From: Micromonospora halophytica | GTDB taxonomy: Bacteria; Actinomycetota; Actinomycetes; Mycobacteriales; Micromonosporaceae | DNA length: 64,000 bases | Direction: 5' to 3' | Assembly: GCF_900090245.1 (NCBI RefSeq) | Contig: NZ_FMDN01000003.1 | Coordinates: forward strand, 1-64,000 | Part shown: positions 9,075-16,706 of the stretch, piece after piece | Layout: every line of letters begins with the position of its first letter | Numbering within the stretch: the stretch's first letter is position 1 | Program-made: the position numbers and the translations under genes | Notes under the pieces: model-generated | Told to the model about the DNA's origin: nothing | Seen by the model: only the letters and a program-made list of their open reading frames with translations | Databases searched by the model: none

Positions 9075-9195
9075 CGGTCGCTGGCGATGGGCGTAGATCA
9101 GCTCAGTGATCCGTGCTGCTGGTGGCTGTGGCAGGAGCGGTCGCGAGCGTGGCCCGGCTCGTACCGTCAGGTCCTCGCCCGGCCCCGACGGATTG

Positions 9196-10080
9196 TCAGA
9201 GGATCTGCCACTGGCCGAAGTCTCGGTCGCCCTGCCGAAGGCCAGCGATGCGGCGGTGAACCTCGGCTGCGGCTTCAGTGCCGGGCCAGGACTTACGGGC
9301 GTTGGTGGCGATCATCTGTAGTTCGCGGAGTTGGCAGAGGTCTTCGAAACCCTGCCACGAGGTGACATCCCAGCCGTACGCGGCAGTGAAGTCGGCGAAA
9401 GCAGCAGGAGCCGGTTGGGTGAACCGGCGACAGTGAACGGCGACGGTGGCCAGGTCCCACTCCCGCGGGCCGATGGCAGCCCCGTCCCAGTCGGCAAGTA
9501 CCGGCGTGCCGTCGAAGCGGCGCAGAGCGTTACGGGTCTGAGGGTCGGACTGAATCAGGCTCATGCCGCGGGGGAAACCCATCTCGAACCAGCGCGTGGC
9601 CAGCGACTCCAGATGCTTTAGCAGCAGGTCACGATCCTCCGCACTGATGATCGTCGAGCGTTGCAGCGATCGGCGGATGTTGTCGATCGGCTGAAGCGTC
9701 GGCAGGTCCACCGGCGGGGCAGGAAGAGCGTGCAACTCCCCGAGCAGCGCACCGAGCTCAGCCGCGGTGACCGGTGAGTCGTGCGCCGGGTCTAACCGCT
9801 GCCAAACGGTCACGGCATGCTCGCCAATAAGCAGGGGTTGGGGTAGCCACGGGATCAGGCCGACGGTCGGGAACCCACGAGCAGCCAGCCACTGCACGAC
9901 GGCCACCACAGCGTGGGTGCGCTCCAGGCCGAACTCTACCGGCGCGATCTTGACGACCATGTCGTCGACGGCGTACACAGCGTTGGTGTGATGCCGCAAC
10001 AGGCTGGCGCCGGCGTCGGACATGTCCAGGCGACGGCACACCTCGGCGAGCACCGGACGTGTTCGCGCTTCGACGAACAT
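9196..10080 (-). CDS. Aminoglycoside phosphotransferase (APH) family protein
   Basis: The 294-residue protein has an APH/choline-kinase-like layout. VVKIAP holds the ATP-anchoring Lys. SLIQSDPQTRNAL corresponds to the catalytic HGDLHPGN loop, and VLADWDGAAIGPREWDLA supplies the metal-binding Asp. In the catalytic loop the usual His-Gly is replaced by Gln-Ser, but Asp and Asn remain. ATG 10080 follows the upstream HTH-TPR regulator by 7 bp, so the pair forms an operon. APH-fold kinases act on many small molecules; antibiotic resistance is only one option. Confidence 0.8.
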   Translation of the reverse strand: MFVEARTRPVLAEVCRRLDMSDAGASLLRHHTNAVYAVDDMVVKIAPVEFGLERTHAVVAVVQWLAARGFPTVGLIPWLPQPLLIGEHAVTVWQRLDPAHDSPVTAAELGALLGELHALPAPPVDLPTLQPIDNIRRSLQRSTIISAEDRDLLLKHLESLATRWFEMGFPRGMSLIQSDPQTRNALRRFDGTPVLADWDGAAIGPREWDLATVAVHCRRFTQPAPAAFADFTAAYGWDVTSWQGFEDLCQLRELQMIATNARKSWPGTEAAAEVHRRIAGLRQGDRDFGQWQIL

Positions 10081-10087
10081 AGGGCTC

Positions 10088-11458
10088 CTACGGATCGAGC
10101 GCTGCGGTTCCGCCAGCAAGCGTACGGCCGCGCTCGCGGCAGGCCCGCACGTAGTCCGCCAGCGCGGCTGCTTCCTCGCCGCGATGCCTCACCGGAATAG
10201 CCGAGATCACGTCGAGCGCTCTCGTCAGGACGATCTCCGCACGTTGGGTCTCGGGAAGCGCCGCGACAGCGTCAAGCGCCGAGGCTGCTGCCTCTGCCGC
10301 ACGCCGGTCACGAACCAAACACATCGACCGATCTAACCCGATGAGAGCAGGGTCGATCGGCACGGAGGGTGAGGCTCCGTACAGCCGCAGCGCCTCGTCT
10401 TGGACCCGATAGGCCTCGCTCGTGTCACCGAGCCAGGTACTCGCTCCGGAGAGGTAGAACAACAGCCGCTTCCTCGGGAAGCGGAACGCTGTGTCACTGT
10501 CATCATCGCCGACCAGATCGAACATTCTTCGAGCCTGCGTGATCGCCGCTCGCGCCTCATCGACCGCCCCGAGACGGGCCAGCGCACGCGCGCGTCCAGC
10601 TGCGGCGAGCGCAGTCGAGGACGATGGCGTCTCGGATATGGCCATCGCTGCCTCAGTTAGGGAGACCGTCTGCTGCGGGTCGCCGAAGTAGTAGGGCAGC
10701 ATGGCCGACTGGGCGCGGACCAGCACCCGCAGCCGAGGTTCCGAACTGTCGTCTGCCGCGTGGAGGGCTGTCCGGTACCACAGGCGTGCCTCACCGACGT
10801 CCCCGAGCCGCATGAGCGCGTCGGCACACATTGTTGCCAGCAGGGCCGCCGTGCCGGACAACCGCGACTGAATCGCGGCCGGTTGTCTGCGCCGGGACAG
10901 GACCTGGACCTCGGCACACTCGGCAGCAAGCCGCGACAGCATCATGGCCGGCGGCGCGGACGGGTAGATCCGCATGTGCTCGTTGGCTGAAGCCTCGATG
11001 AGCTCGAGTTGGTGCGGGGCCACGCTCGATGTTGCGAGTGCCTCATCCAACGCGGTGCGGAGTCGGGTGAGCGCACTACTCGAGCCGACTGGCGCTTCGG
11101 GTGATCGCCGATACGGTGGGTGGTTTGCTGTCCCTTCCTCCGGCCGAGCGGCCGGGCGGCTCGAAGTGGCATTTGCCTCTTGTTCCTGACCCAGGCCCAT
11201 CACCGCTCGAGGGATGCGTAGTCCGACCGCGATCCGCTCGAGCACGTCGTAGGCCGTCACCTGGCGGGCGCCCTTGGCGATCTCGGCCGCGCGGTTGGCG
11301 GACACGCCGACGAGGGCGGCGATGGCACCGTAGGAGATCCCACGGGCATGCAGGAACCGAAAAGTGGCGGCGATGTCGCGGCGTTCCAAGAACTCGCGGA
11401 TCGGTCGCCCCTCCCAGACCCCCGACGCCCACCACGACGGATCGACCTGGACGCCCAC
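10088..11458 (-). CDS. HTH (XRE-like) regulator with TPR-like C-terminal region
   Basis: A roughly 456-residue paralogue of the regulator at 5186-6394. The N terminus has VDPSWWASGVWEGRPI, RRDIAATFRFLHARGISY, an HTH, and VTAYDVLERIAVGLRIPR with MGLGQ. The remainder is Ala/Leu-rich and helical with TPR-like spacing. GTG 11458 was chosen because AGGAGG lies 5 nt upstream and it matches the start of the paralogue; the frame is open further upstream. An 18-bp palindrome lies 50 bp upstream. The APH-type kinase follows after 7 bp and is probably its target or partner. Confidence 0.8.
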   Translation of the reverse strand: MGVQVDPSWWASGVWEGRPIREFLERRDIAATFRFLHARGISYGAIAALVGVSANRAAEIAKGARQVTAYDVLERIAVGLRIPRAVMGLGQEQEANATSSRPAARPEEGTANHPPYRRSPEAPVGSSSALTRLRTALDEALATSSVAPHQLELIEASANEHMRIYPSAPPAMMLSRLAAECAEVQVLSRRRQPAAIQSRLSGTAALLATMCADALMRLGDVGEARLWYRTALHAADDSSEPRLRVLVRAQSAMLPYYFGDPQQTVSLTEAAMAISETPSSSTALAAAGRARALARLGAVDEARAAITQARRMFDLVGDDDSDTAFRFPRKRLLFYLSGASTWLGDTSEAYRVQDEALRLYGASPSVPIDPALIGLDRSMCLVRDRRAAEAAASALDAVAALPETQRAEIVLTRALDVISAIPVRHRGEEAAALADYVRACRERGRTLAGGTAALDP

Positions 11459-11795
11459 GCACACCTCCTGCCCATCGGTAGCGGCCTTGATCGATAGGTC
11501 ACCGAGTTTTGTCCGTAACGACAAATCGAACGTGCACCTCATCGACAACGTCGCATCACCACAGATGATCCCCACCGGAGCTGGCACCTTCACCCCCATC
11601 GTGACCCCCCACCATGGCGTCGACAGGGATCCAGGTGGGCGGGAACCTGAGACGGAAGCTGCTCATGCGACTGCTCCCGCCGCAGCGGCTGCCTGCTGTG
11701 CCGATCGCCTTACCGGTGTCTGGTGGCCCCGGAGAGAGCCCGGTAGTTTCAGCTGTCGAGCACTTTCACTGTCATCGATTGGGGATACCGGCTAC
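11459..11795. other. Divergent intergenic region, regulator versus toxin locus
   Basis: These 337 bp separate the HTH-TPR gene (minus) from the toxin N-terminal module gene (plus) and should hold both promoters. Besides the palindrome at 11508-11525 I see a GGGGA element about 10 nt before GTG 11796 that could be its ribosome binding site. No gene is evident. Confidence 0.4.
11508..11525. promoter_or_regulatory. Palindrome upstream of the HTH-TPR gene
   Basis: TTTGTC (11508-11513), six bases, then GACAAA (11520-11525) form a perfect dyad 50 bp upstream of the GTG start of the regulator on the minus strand. Position and symmetry fit an operator, possibly autoregulatory. I did not find the same half-sites before the two paralogues. 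Confidence 0.4.
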
Positions 11796-12323
11796 GTGTC
11801 GCACATCGAAAAGATCACCGGTGAACTCCGCGCGCTGATGACCGGCGTCGAACGCGCGCAGGGGTTGGCAGCCGCCGCTGACAGCCAGGCGCAGGAGGTG
11901 GCGCTGCGGGCTGCGGGCGCAGGCTTCGTCGCCGTGGCGGCGGGCGTGGCCCGAGTGCGCAACGCGATCACGAGCATCCAGGGCGGCCTGGGAAGTCTTG
12001 CCGGTGCGATCGGGGAAGCGACGAAGGCCACCGCGGCGGTGCCGAACGAAGCCACCCCGCAGGAGACGATCGCCGGGCTGGCGCCCGTGCAGAGCGCCGT
12101 CGACACCGCGCGCGCTTCGGCGGTCGGGGCCATCACCGGAGTCGGGGAGGCGCAGCAACTCGTCGCCATGGTCCTGCAGGGCGGGCAGCCCGGGCCGCTG
12201 TTGCAGGCCCTGGAGGCCATCAAGCAGGTCCTGGTGCTGGTCGTTGCGCGCACCGGCGGAGCCCGGCAGGCCATCGAAGCGGCGATCGCGCAGGCCCGGC
12301 AGTTGGGCTCGTCGGGAAACTGA
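11796..12323 (+). CDS. Polymorphic-toxin N-terminal module (DUF6244-like), 0-frame product
   Basis: This 175-residue, almost entirely helical, Ala/Gly/Gln-rich protein starts SHIEKITGELRALMTGV and includes AAGAGFVAVAAGVARV, GLAPVQSAVDTARA, VLQGGQPGPLLQALEAIKQV and ARQLGSSGN at its end. I recall this pattern from uncharacterised actinobacterial proteins (I believe DUF6244) that sit N-terminal to toxin domains. There is no signal peptide or membrane segment. The TGA at 12321 directly follows a GGGAAAC heptamer in exact -1 slippage phase, and the downstream toxin is in the -1 frame. A 374-residue fusion ending at 12919 is therefore predicted besides this short form. Start is GTG 11796. Confidence 0.7.
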   Translation: MSHIEKITGELRALMTGVERAQGLAAAADSQAQEVALRAAGAGFVAVAAGVARVRNAITSIQGGLGSLAGAIGEATKATAAVPNEATPQETIAGLAPVQSAVDTARASAVGAITGVGEAQQLVAMVLQGGQPGPLLQALEAIKQVLVLVVARTGGARQAIEAAIAQARQLGSSGN

Positions 12324-12354
12324 CGGGGGCTGGCGGTCATCCACCGGCCAGCCC
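12314..12354 (+). promoter_or_regulatory. Candidate programmed -1 ribosomal frameshift signal
   Basis: The heptamer GGGAAAC (12314-12320) is phased G-GGA-AAC in the 0 frame, as required for tandem -1 slippage, and is followed at once by TGA. After a 6-nt spacer, GGGCTGGC (12327-12334) pairs perfectly with GCCAGCCC (12347-12354). The stem may extend by two G-C pairs across a bulged G, leaving a 7-nt loop. Slippage continues in CTG ACG GGG GCT and on into the toxin. Heptamer, spacer and hairpin all match the standard layout; function is inferred. Confidence 0.6.
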
Positions 12355-12919
12355 TGCCCCTGCTACCACCAGCGGCCCACCCCCGACAACCCCCACCCTG
12401 GGCGGCGCCGTTTCCACGGACACTGACGCAGGAACCCCGTGGACCAGGCATCCCACCGGCGTCGCTGGCGGGTCACCTACCGGACGCCGAACCCGCATCT
12501 CCGCGAACGAGAAGCCACGGGAGCGGCGTGCCCTGGAGTTGGAGAACGAGTGTGCCGACAGGGTCGCCGGCAAGGGGTACCGGGTTCACCAGAACCCCAC
12601 GAGGCAGGAGGTCGCGGACGCGCGGCTCGAAACTGGGGATTCTGGGAGGCCGGAGAAGGCACCCGACTTCCTCATCGAGGGGCATGTCTTCGACTGCTAC
12701 GCGCCCACTGCTCCTGTGCCGGCCCGCGCCGTCTGGAGCGCGGTGTCCAGGAAGGTCGACGCCGAGCAGACCCAACGCGTGATGTTGAACCTCCACGACT
12801 GGCGAGGAGACCTCGCCGCCCTGCACAAGCAGTTCCACGACTGGCCAATCACAGGGCTGAAGGAACTGGCGGCGGTAACGCGCGACGGTGCGATCATTCA
12901 GATCATCCGGCGAGACTGA
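12320..12919 (+). CDS. CdiA C-terminal-type tRNase toxin domain, -1 frame extension
   Basis: The -1 frame is open from the slippery site to TGA 12917-12919 and adds 199 residues. First comes a linker of about 65 residues rich in Pro, Thr, Gly and Ser. Next is a domain beginning RALELENECADRVAGKGY with HQNP, KAPDFLIEGHVFDCYAPT, AVSRKVDAEQTQRVMLNL and GLKELAAV...IIQIIRRD. This matches the CdiA C-terminal tRNA-nuclease family seen in contact-dependent inhibition toxins. TTG 12539 is the only weak internal start and would cut into the domain edge, so I favour expression as the frameshift fusion. The immunity gene follows 13 nt later. A loss-of-function indel is the main alternative. Confidence 0.7.
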   Translation: MTGAGGHPPASPAPATTSGPPPTTPTLGGAVSTDTDAGTPWTRHPTGVAGGSPTGRRTRISANEKPRERRALELENECADRVAGKGYRVHQNPTRQEVADARLETGDSGRPEKAPDFLIEGHVFDCYAPTAPVPARAVWSAVSRKVDAEQTQRVMLNLHDWRGDLAALHKQFHDWPITGLKELAAVTRDGAIIQIIRRD

Positions 12920-12932
12920 TGAAGGGGTGCAG

Positions 12933-13382
12933 ATGGCTGTCGAGTACCGGCTGACGCTGGCGGGCGACATCCCACTCGAGCAGGTGGCGGAACTGGCTGC
13001 TCCCGAAGCGGTCGAGACGCCCACGGCGTCCGGCGGCAGGATGCTCAGCGCCGACCTGAACGACGAGCACGGGTACGTCGTGGACATCACCGGCGGAAGG
13101 CACGGCTACTACTGCGCCGAGGATGACGGTGGTTCCCTGTGGCAATGGGAGCCGGAGACCTACGTCGACGTCAGCTTCTCCATGCGCAAGGACACCCTGG
13201 TCGACAAGGGCAAGCCCCACATGCTGGCGACCGTGGCCAGGATCCTCGCCGGCAGGGCCGAGGACGCGGCCCTGACCCTCAACGGCGACGTGCTGATGCT
13301 GACGCGCGTCGCGGGGACCATCCAGAAGCACAACGTCGACGGCTGGTACGACGAAGACTACGACAGGATTCTTCACCCCTGA
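12933..13382 (+). CDS. SitI3-like immunity protein
   Basis: A 149-residue acidic protein beginning MAVEYRLTLAGDIPLEQVAEL, which resembles the SitI3 immunity family of polymorphic-toxin systems. Later features include LNDEHGYVVDI, a Trp-rich centre and VSFSMRKDT. A GAAGGGG element precedes ATG 12933, only 13 nt after the toxin stop, the usual toxin-then-immunity order. It probably binds and neutralises the tRNase domain in the producing cell. The family call is from memory of the N-terminal motif; the immunity role rests mainly on position. Confidence 0.7.
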   Translation: MAVEYRLTLAGDIPLEQVAELAAPEAVETPTASGGRMLSADLNDEHGYVVDITGGRHGYYCAEDDGGSLWQWEPETYVDVSFSMRKDTLVDKGKPHMLATVARILAGRAEDAALTLNGDVLMLTRVAGTIQKHNVDGWYDEDYDRILHP

Positions 13383-13452
13383 GGGCGTACGTCCTTGGCT
13401 GGACCCACCGCCGCCACTCGCCCCCGACCAACCCGACCGGAAGTTCCTCAGT

Positions 13453-13917
13453 ATGCGCAGCCATGACCTCACGCCCGGACGGATGATCGGCGTCACCTTC
13501 GATCATGGCGAGGACTTCTTCACCGCCCTCGCCGACGCCTGCCGCGTCAACGGCATCCGGCACGGCTACATCCCCGTCTTCATCGCCGGGTTCAGCACCG
13601 TCGAGATCGTCGGCACCTGCCAGCGACTGGACGACCCCCAAGCCCCGGTCTGGGAACGGGTGCACCTGACCAACGTCGAAGCGCTCGGCGGCGGCACCAT
13701 CGCCTACGACGACACCCACGACCGGATCGCGCCGCACATACACGTCAGCGTCGGACTCAAGGAGCACAGCGCGACCGGCCACACCAGTCACCTGCTCGCC
13801 GCGACAGTTCAGTTCCTCACCGAAATGCTGATCATCGAGGTCGCTGCGCCCGTCATGCGTCGTATCCCCGAGGCGAGCCTCTACGACGTGCCGCTGTTGC
13901 GGATCGGCGACCACTGA
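13453..13917 (+). CDS. PPC/DUF296 domain protein
   Basis: The 154-residue protein fits the PPC (plants and prokaryotes conserved, DUF296) domain. Markers are LTPGRMIGVTFDHGEDFFTAL near the start, a GYIPVFIAGF strand, and the conserved core PHIHVSVG...HTSHLL, in which His residues are arranged as in trimeric PPC proteins. Bacterial members are small cytosolic trimers of unclear role; some bind DNA. It sits 70 bp after the immunity gene on the same strand but is probably not part of the toxin system. Confidence 0.75.
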   Translation: MRSHDLTPGRMIGVTFDHGEDFFTALADACRVNGIRHGYIPVFIAGFSTVEIVGTCQRLDDPQAPVWERVHLTNVEALGGGTIAYDDTHDRIAPHIHVSVGLKEHSATGHTSHLLAATVQFLTEMLIIEVAAPVMRRIPEASLYDVPLLRIGDH

Positions 13918-14372
13918 CCGGCCAGTGGCATCCACGCCCGCCACGCCGACCGAATCGTTGCCCTACGCCACGGCGTCTTGGTAGCTACCGGCCGCGACGC
14001 CTCTACCACCAGCGGCGGTTCGCCGCCTGGGATCCCGGCTGACACTCTCGGCCATGAAGCCGCCGACCAACGCGACACCGATGCCGCAGCCATACGACCC
14101 ATCGGCCCGGAGGCCGCCGCCATGAACGATGTGACCCCTATCGGCAGCCCGATTCTGACCTGCATCCGGAAAACTTCGGTGCGGGCAAGAGCAGCTTTGC
14201 CCGGGAGTCACGACGCCGGCACGGCCGCGGCTGCGCCCTCATATGGAAAGCATAATGCGGCCACGGCCGACGGTGGGAGCGTATTAGCAATACAATGAAA
14301 ACCGCCAGGAAACGATGCTTCACGTTGCACTGCCGACGGCGAAACCACTCGCTCGATTTCAGCTTGCCGGAT
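13918..14372. other. Gene-free stretch of lower GC
   Basis: No gene could be supported in these 455 bp. GC falls towards the low-GC gene at 14373-15371, and AT-rich bits such as TTAGCAATACAATG near 14284 stand out. It may contain decayed foreign sequence. Confidence 0.3.
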
Positions 14373-15371
14373 TCATTGATTGCTGATGAGCCGCCGATCG
14401 GGATCCGCCTGACCGCCAGCCGATATGCTGATCGAGATTGTGTGTTTCGGCAGAACCCTGAGCGGCGCAAAGTTGGCGTTTCGCCCGGCCAGAACTCCGA
14501 TCGCTTGAGTGACCGCTTCATTGCCGGCCAAGATCCCGTCGACAATCCGTGCCCGCTCCGAATCGAGATGATTGCGGTTCACGCCGAACGGCAGGTCTGC
14601 AAATTTGCCTGCGTCCGCAAACTCCAGCGTAAGGAGCCAGGACAGCGGGACGGTAGACTTGAAGATTCCTCCATGTGTCTGCGCAAGAGTCTTCGGCATC
14701 TCGTCTGCCTTTGCAACAAACACTCCGGCGGCCAACGTCTGACCTCCCGCTTCTAGCTCACGGTGGAGCGCAAGCCCGCGCGCGAAGTCGAAGATGTCAC
14801 CGTTCATCGAAAGGTTGCGAAGGTGTGCCAGCTTCGCGGCGGTCAGCTTGTCTAGAGACGACGGACGCGGGCAGTAGAGGAGGTATTTGACCAGATCGCA
14901 GCCAAGTAGCTCGTTGAGATTCATGATGCGGCCATGCTGCTTCGGGTCGGACGATTCAAATCTGGAGGCCTCGGAGTATTGAACTCCCGGACCCCGCGGA
15001 AACAGACGCTTCGCCTGGAGGAGTAGCGAACTGGTCCAAGAGTTAGTCGGCACGAAAGAATCCTCATATTTAAGTACCATGCCGATGTCCGATTGTGTCA
15101 CCCAGTTTTCTATCTGCGCCGAGTACTGGTGCGTCTCGATAGTGAAGTCAACGCTCGCAAGCGGCATGGCGAGACCGAGGTCGCGACGAAGTTGTTCCAG
15201 CGAATAAGGCAGATGGTACTCTTCCGAGTAATCTTCGTCGAGAAGATCACACAGCTCCCTCGTGATAGCCGATTCATCCCATGGAATTTTGCGCATGAGC
15301 TTGCGGGCGACGGAGGCGTCTATGCCGTCGAGGAATCTCAAAAGGAGCGGAAGGGCGGCAACTGGAAGCAT
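14373..15371 (-). CDS. Uncharacterised 332-residue protein, low GC
   Basis: I do not recognise the family. The N terminus is leucine-rich (LPLLLRFLDGIDASVARKLM). The middle contains QIENWVTQSDIGMVLKYEDSF and WTSSLLLQAKRLFPRG, and the C-terminal half has DLVKYLLYCPRPSSLDKLTAAKL and GILAGNEAVTQAIGV. There is no signal peptide or clear membrane segment. Base composition is visibly poorer in G+C than the neighbours, a sign of horizontal transfer. Its ATG overlaps the TGA of the upstream gene as ATGA, so the two are translationally coupled. A defence or mobile-element role is possible but unsupported. Confidence 0.6.
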   Translation of the reverse strand: MLPVAALPLLLRFLDGIDASVARKLMRKIPWDESAITRELCDLLDEDYSEEYHLPYSLEQLRRDLGLAMPLASVDFTIETHQYSAQIENWVTQSDIGMVLKYEDSFVPTNSWTSSLLLQAKRLFPRGPGVQYSEASRFESSDPKQHGRIMNLNELLGCDLVKYLLYCPRPSSLDKLTAAKLAHLRNLSMNGDIFDFARGLALHRELEAGGQTLAAGVFVAKADEMPKTLAQTHGGIFKSTVPLSWLLTLEFADAGKFADLPFGVNRNHLDSERARIVDGILAGNEAVTQAIGVLAGRNANFAPLRVLPKHTISISISAGGQADPDRRLISNQ

Positions 15372-15868
15372 CAGAGTAGCCTACTTCTATTGGATGCAGA
15401 GCGCGAAGCCAACGTATCGGCGGACGCAATAGACGGAGTCCGTGTGGGTGTGCAGTGGTGTATTCGACTCAGCATGAGGGGAAACCTGGTGGCGACCGTA
15501 GCCGTAGGCATCAAGGGCTTGGCGGCGCAGCGCAGCGCCGAGGCCAGCCGGGTCAGGCGGTTATCAACGTCGGGCCAGTGTTCACCGGCGCGACCAGTGT
15601 GGTCGGGCAACGCGGTGGCGTGACAATACGCGAGGTGCTCGACGGTCGCGCGTAGCGCCCCGCCGGCGGCAAGGTCGACATCCTGCCGGTTGTCGCACCA
15701 CGACCAGTCGCTCTGATGTCGCAACAGCTTCTGCGCGCAGGGATCGCGCAGCACTTCCTCGCCGTGGTCACCGCGTGGAGGATGGGTGGCCGCCTCGACC
15801 ACTTCGGCTGCGAACAGCAACGCTTCGGCGTATCTTGTCGGCGCGGACGACACATCCACCTGCGTCAC
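15371..15868 (-). CDS. Uncharacterised protein coupled to the low-GC gene
   Basis: A protein of up to 165 residues, starting at GTG 15868 or more likely GTG 15859, which has GGGAGG at better spacing. The first 115 residues look natural (YAEALLFAAEVVEAATHPP, LLRHQSDWSWCDN, LTRLASALRCAAK). The last 50 residues are Ser/Thr/Arg-rich and atypical, and a +1 shift near 15517 would give the more protein-like LDAYGYGRHQV. The C terminus may therefore be a frameshifted tail where foreign sequence joined. I recognise no domain. Confidence 0.45.
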   Translation of the reverse strand: MTQVDVSSAPTRYAEALLFAAEVVEAATHPPRGDHGEEVLRDPCAQKLLRHQSDWSWCDNRQDVDLAAGGALRATVEHLAYCHATALPDHTGRAGEHWPDVDNRLTRLASALRCAAKPLMPTATVATRFPLMLSRIHHCTPTRTPSIASADTLASRSASNRSRLL

Positions 15869-15971
15869 CTCCCCCTTGCGGTCACGATGCCATAACCATG
15901 TGACCCGCCACGTCCGCTGCGGGTGGCGTTCCCGTCCAGCGGAGGGAAGGCGGCCCTACTGTCCCTACGTG

Positions 15972-16706
15972 ATGGAACTACGCCTGAACTCCGCGTTCGC
16001 GGTCTTCGACGCCCAGGACTCCGGGTGCGTCTCCTACGGCGTCGAGACGTCCGGACGCCGCTGGTTTGTCAAGACAGCCACCACCGCGCCCAGCCGCCGT
16101 TCCCTGCTGCGGGCCGCCCGGTTCCACGCCGCGGTCCGGCACCCGGCGATCGTGCGCCCCGAGCACGTCCTCGACGGGCCGACGCTGGTCTACCCGTGGC
16201 ATGACGGCAGCGTGCTGAACCACGCCACCGTTCACGGTTCGGACCGCAGCGCACTGCACCGGTTCCAGCAACTACCCCTGCGCGACGTCGAAACGGCCAT
16301 CGCCACGATCCTCGACGCGCACCTGGCCGTCACCGCCGCCGGCTACGTCGCGGTCGACCTCTACGACGGCTGCTTCCTCTACGACTTCCACGCCCGCCAG
16401 CTACGCCTGATCGACCTCGACGAGTACCTTCCCGGGCCGTTCACCCTCGACACCGACCGCCTCCCCGGATCCCGCCGCTACATGGCCCCCGAAGAATTCG
16501 TCCGCGGCGCCGTCATCGACCAACGCACCACCGTCTACACCCTCGGCCGCACCATCCACCACCTCCTCGACTCCCCACACGGCTGGCGCGGCTCCCACCA
16601 CCAACAACAGGTAGCCATACACGCCACCACCACGACACCCGCCGACCGATACCCCGACGTGGCAGCACTCGCCGCCGCCTGGCGCACCACCCTGCCGAAC
16701 CCGTAA
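15972..16706 (+). CDS. Divergent protein kinase-like protein
   Basis: About 244 residues with the trace of a Ser/Thr kinase fold. RRWFVKTAT supplies the beta-3 Lys. GYVAVDLYDGCFLYD stands where HRDLKPEN normally lies and keeps one Asp. LRLIDLDEY replaces the DFG segment, and RRYMAPEEF is a clear activation-loop APE motif. TVYTLGRTIHHLL matches the usual D-x-W/YSLG helix. No glycine-rich loop is obvious, and no membrane or sensor domain is attached. ATG 15972 (or GTG 15969) follows a promoter region shared with the divergent gene at 15868. Activity is uncertain. Confidence 0.75.
   Translation: MELRLNSAFAVFDAQDSGCVSYGVETSGRRWFVKTATTAPSRRSLLRAARFHAAVRHPAIVRPEHVLDGPTLVYPWHDGSVLNHATVHGSDRSALHRFQQLPLRDVETAIATILDAHLAVTAAGYVAVDLYDGCFLYDFHARQLRLIDLDEYLPGPFTLDTDRLPGSRRYMAPEEFVRGAVIDQRTTVYTLGRTIHHLLDSPHGWRGSHHQQQVAIHATTTTPADRYPDVAALAAAWRTTLPNP

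Noticed and set aside
9196-10080. Aminoglycoside resistance gene
   Set aside because: The fold fits, but the catalytic loop differs from known resistance kinases and the gene is tied to an HTH-TPR regulator. The substrate cannot be assigned.
12539-12919. Stand-alone toxin gene from TTG 12539
   Set aside because: There is no ribosome binding site at good distance and the start would cut into the edge of the domain. The open -1 frame back to the slippery site explains the sequence better.
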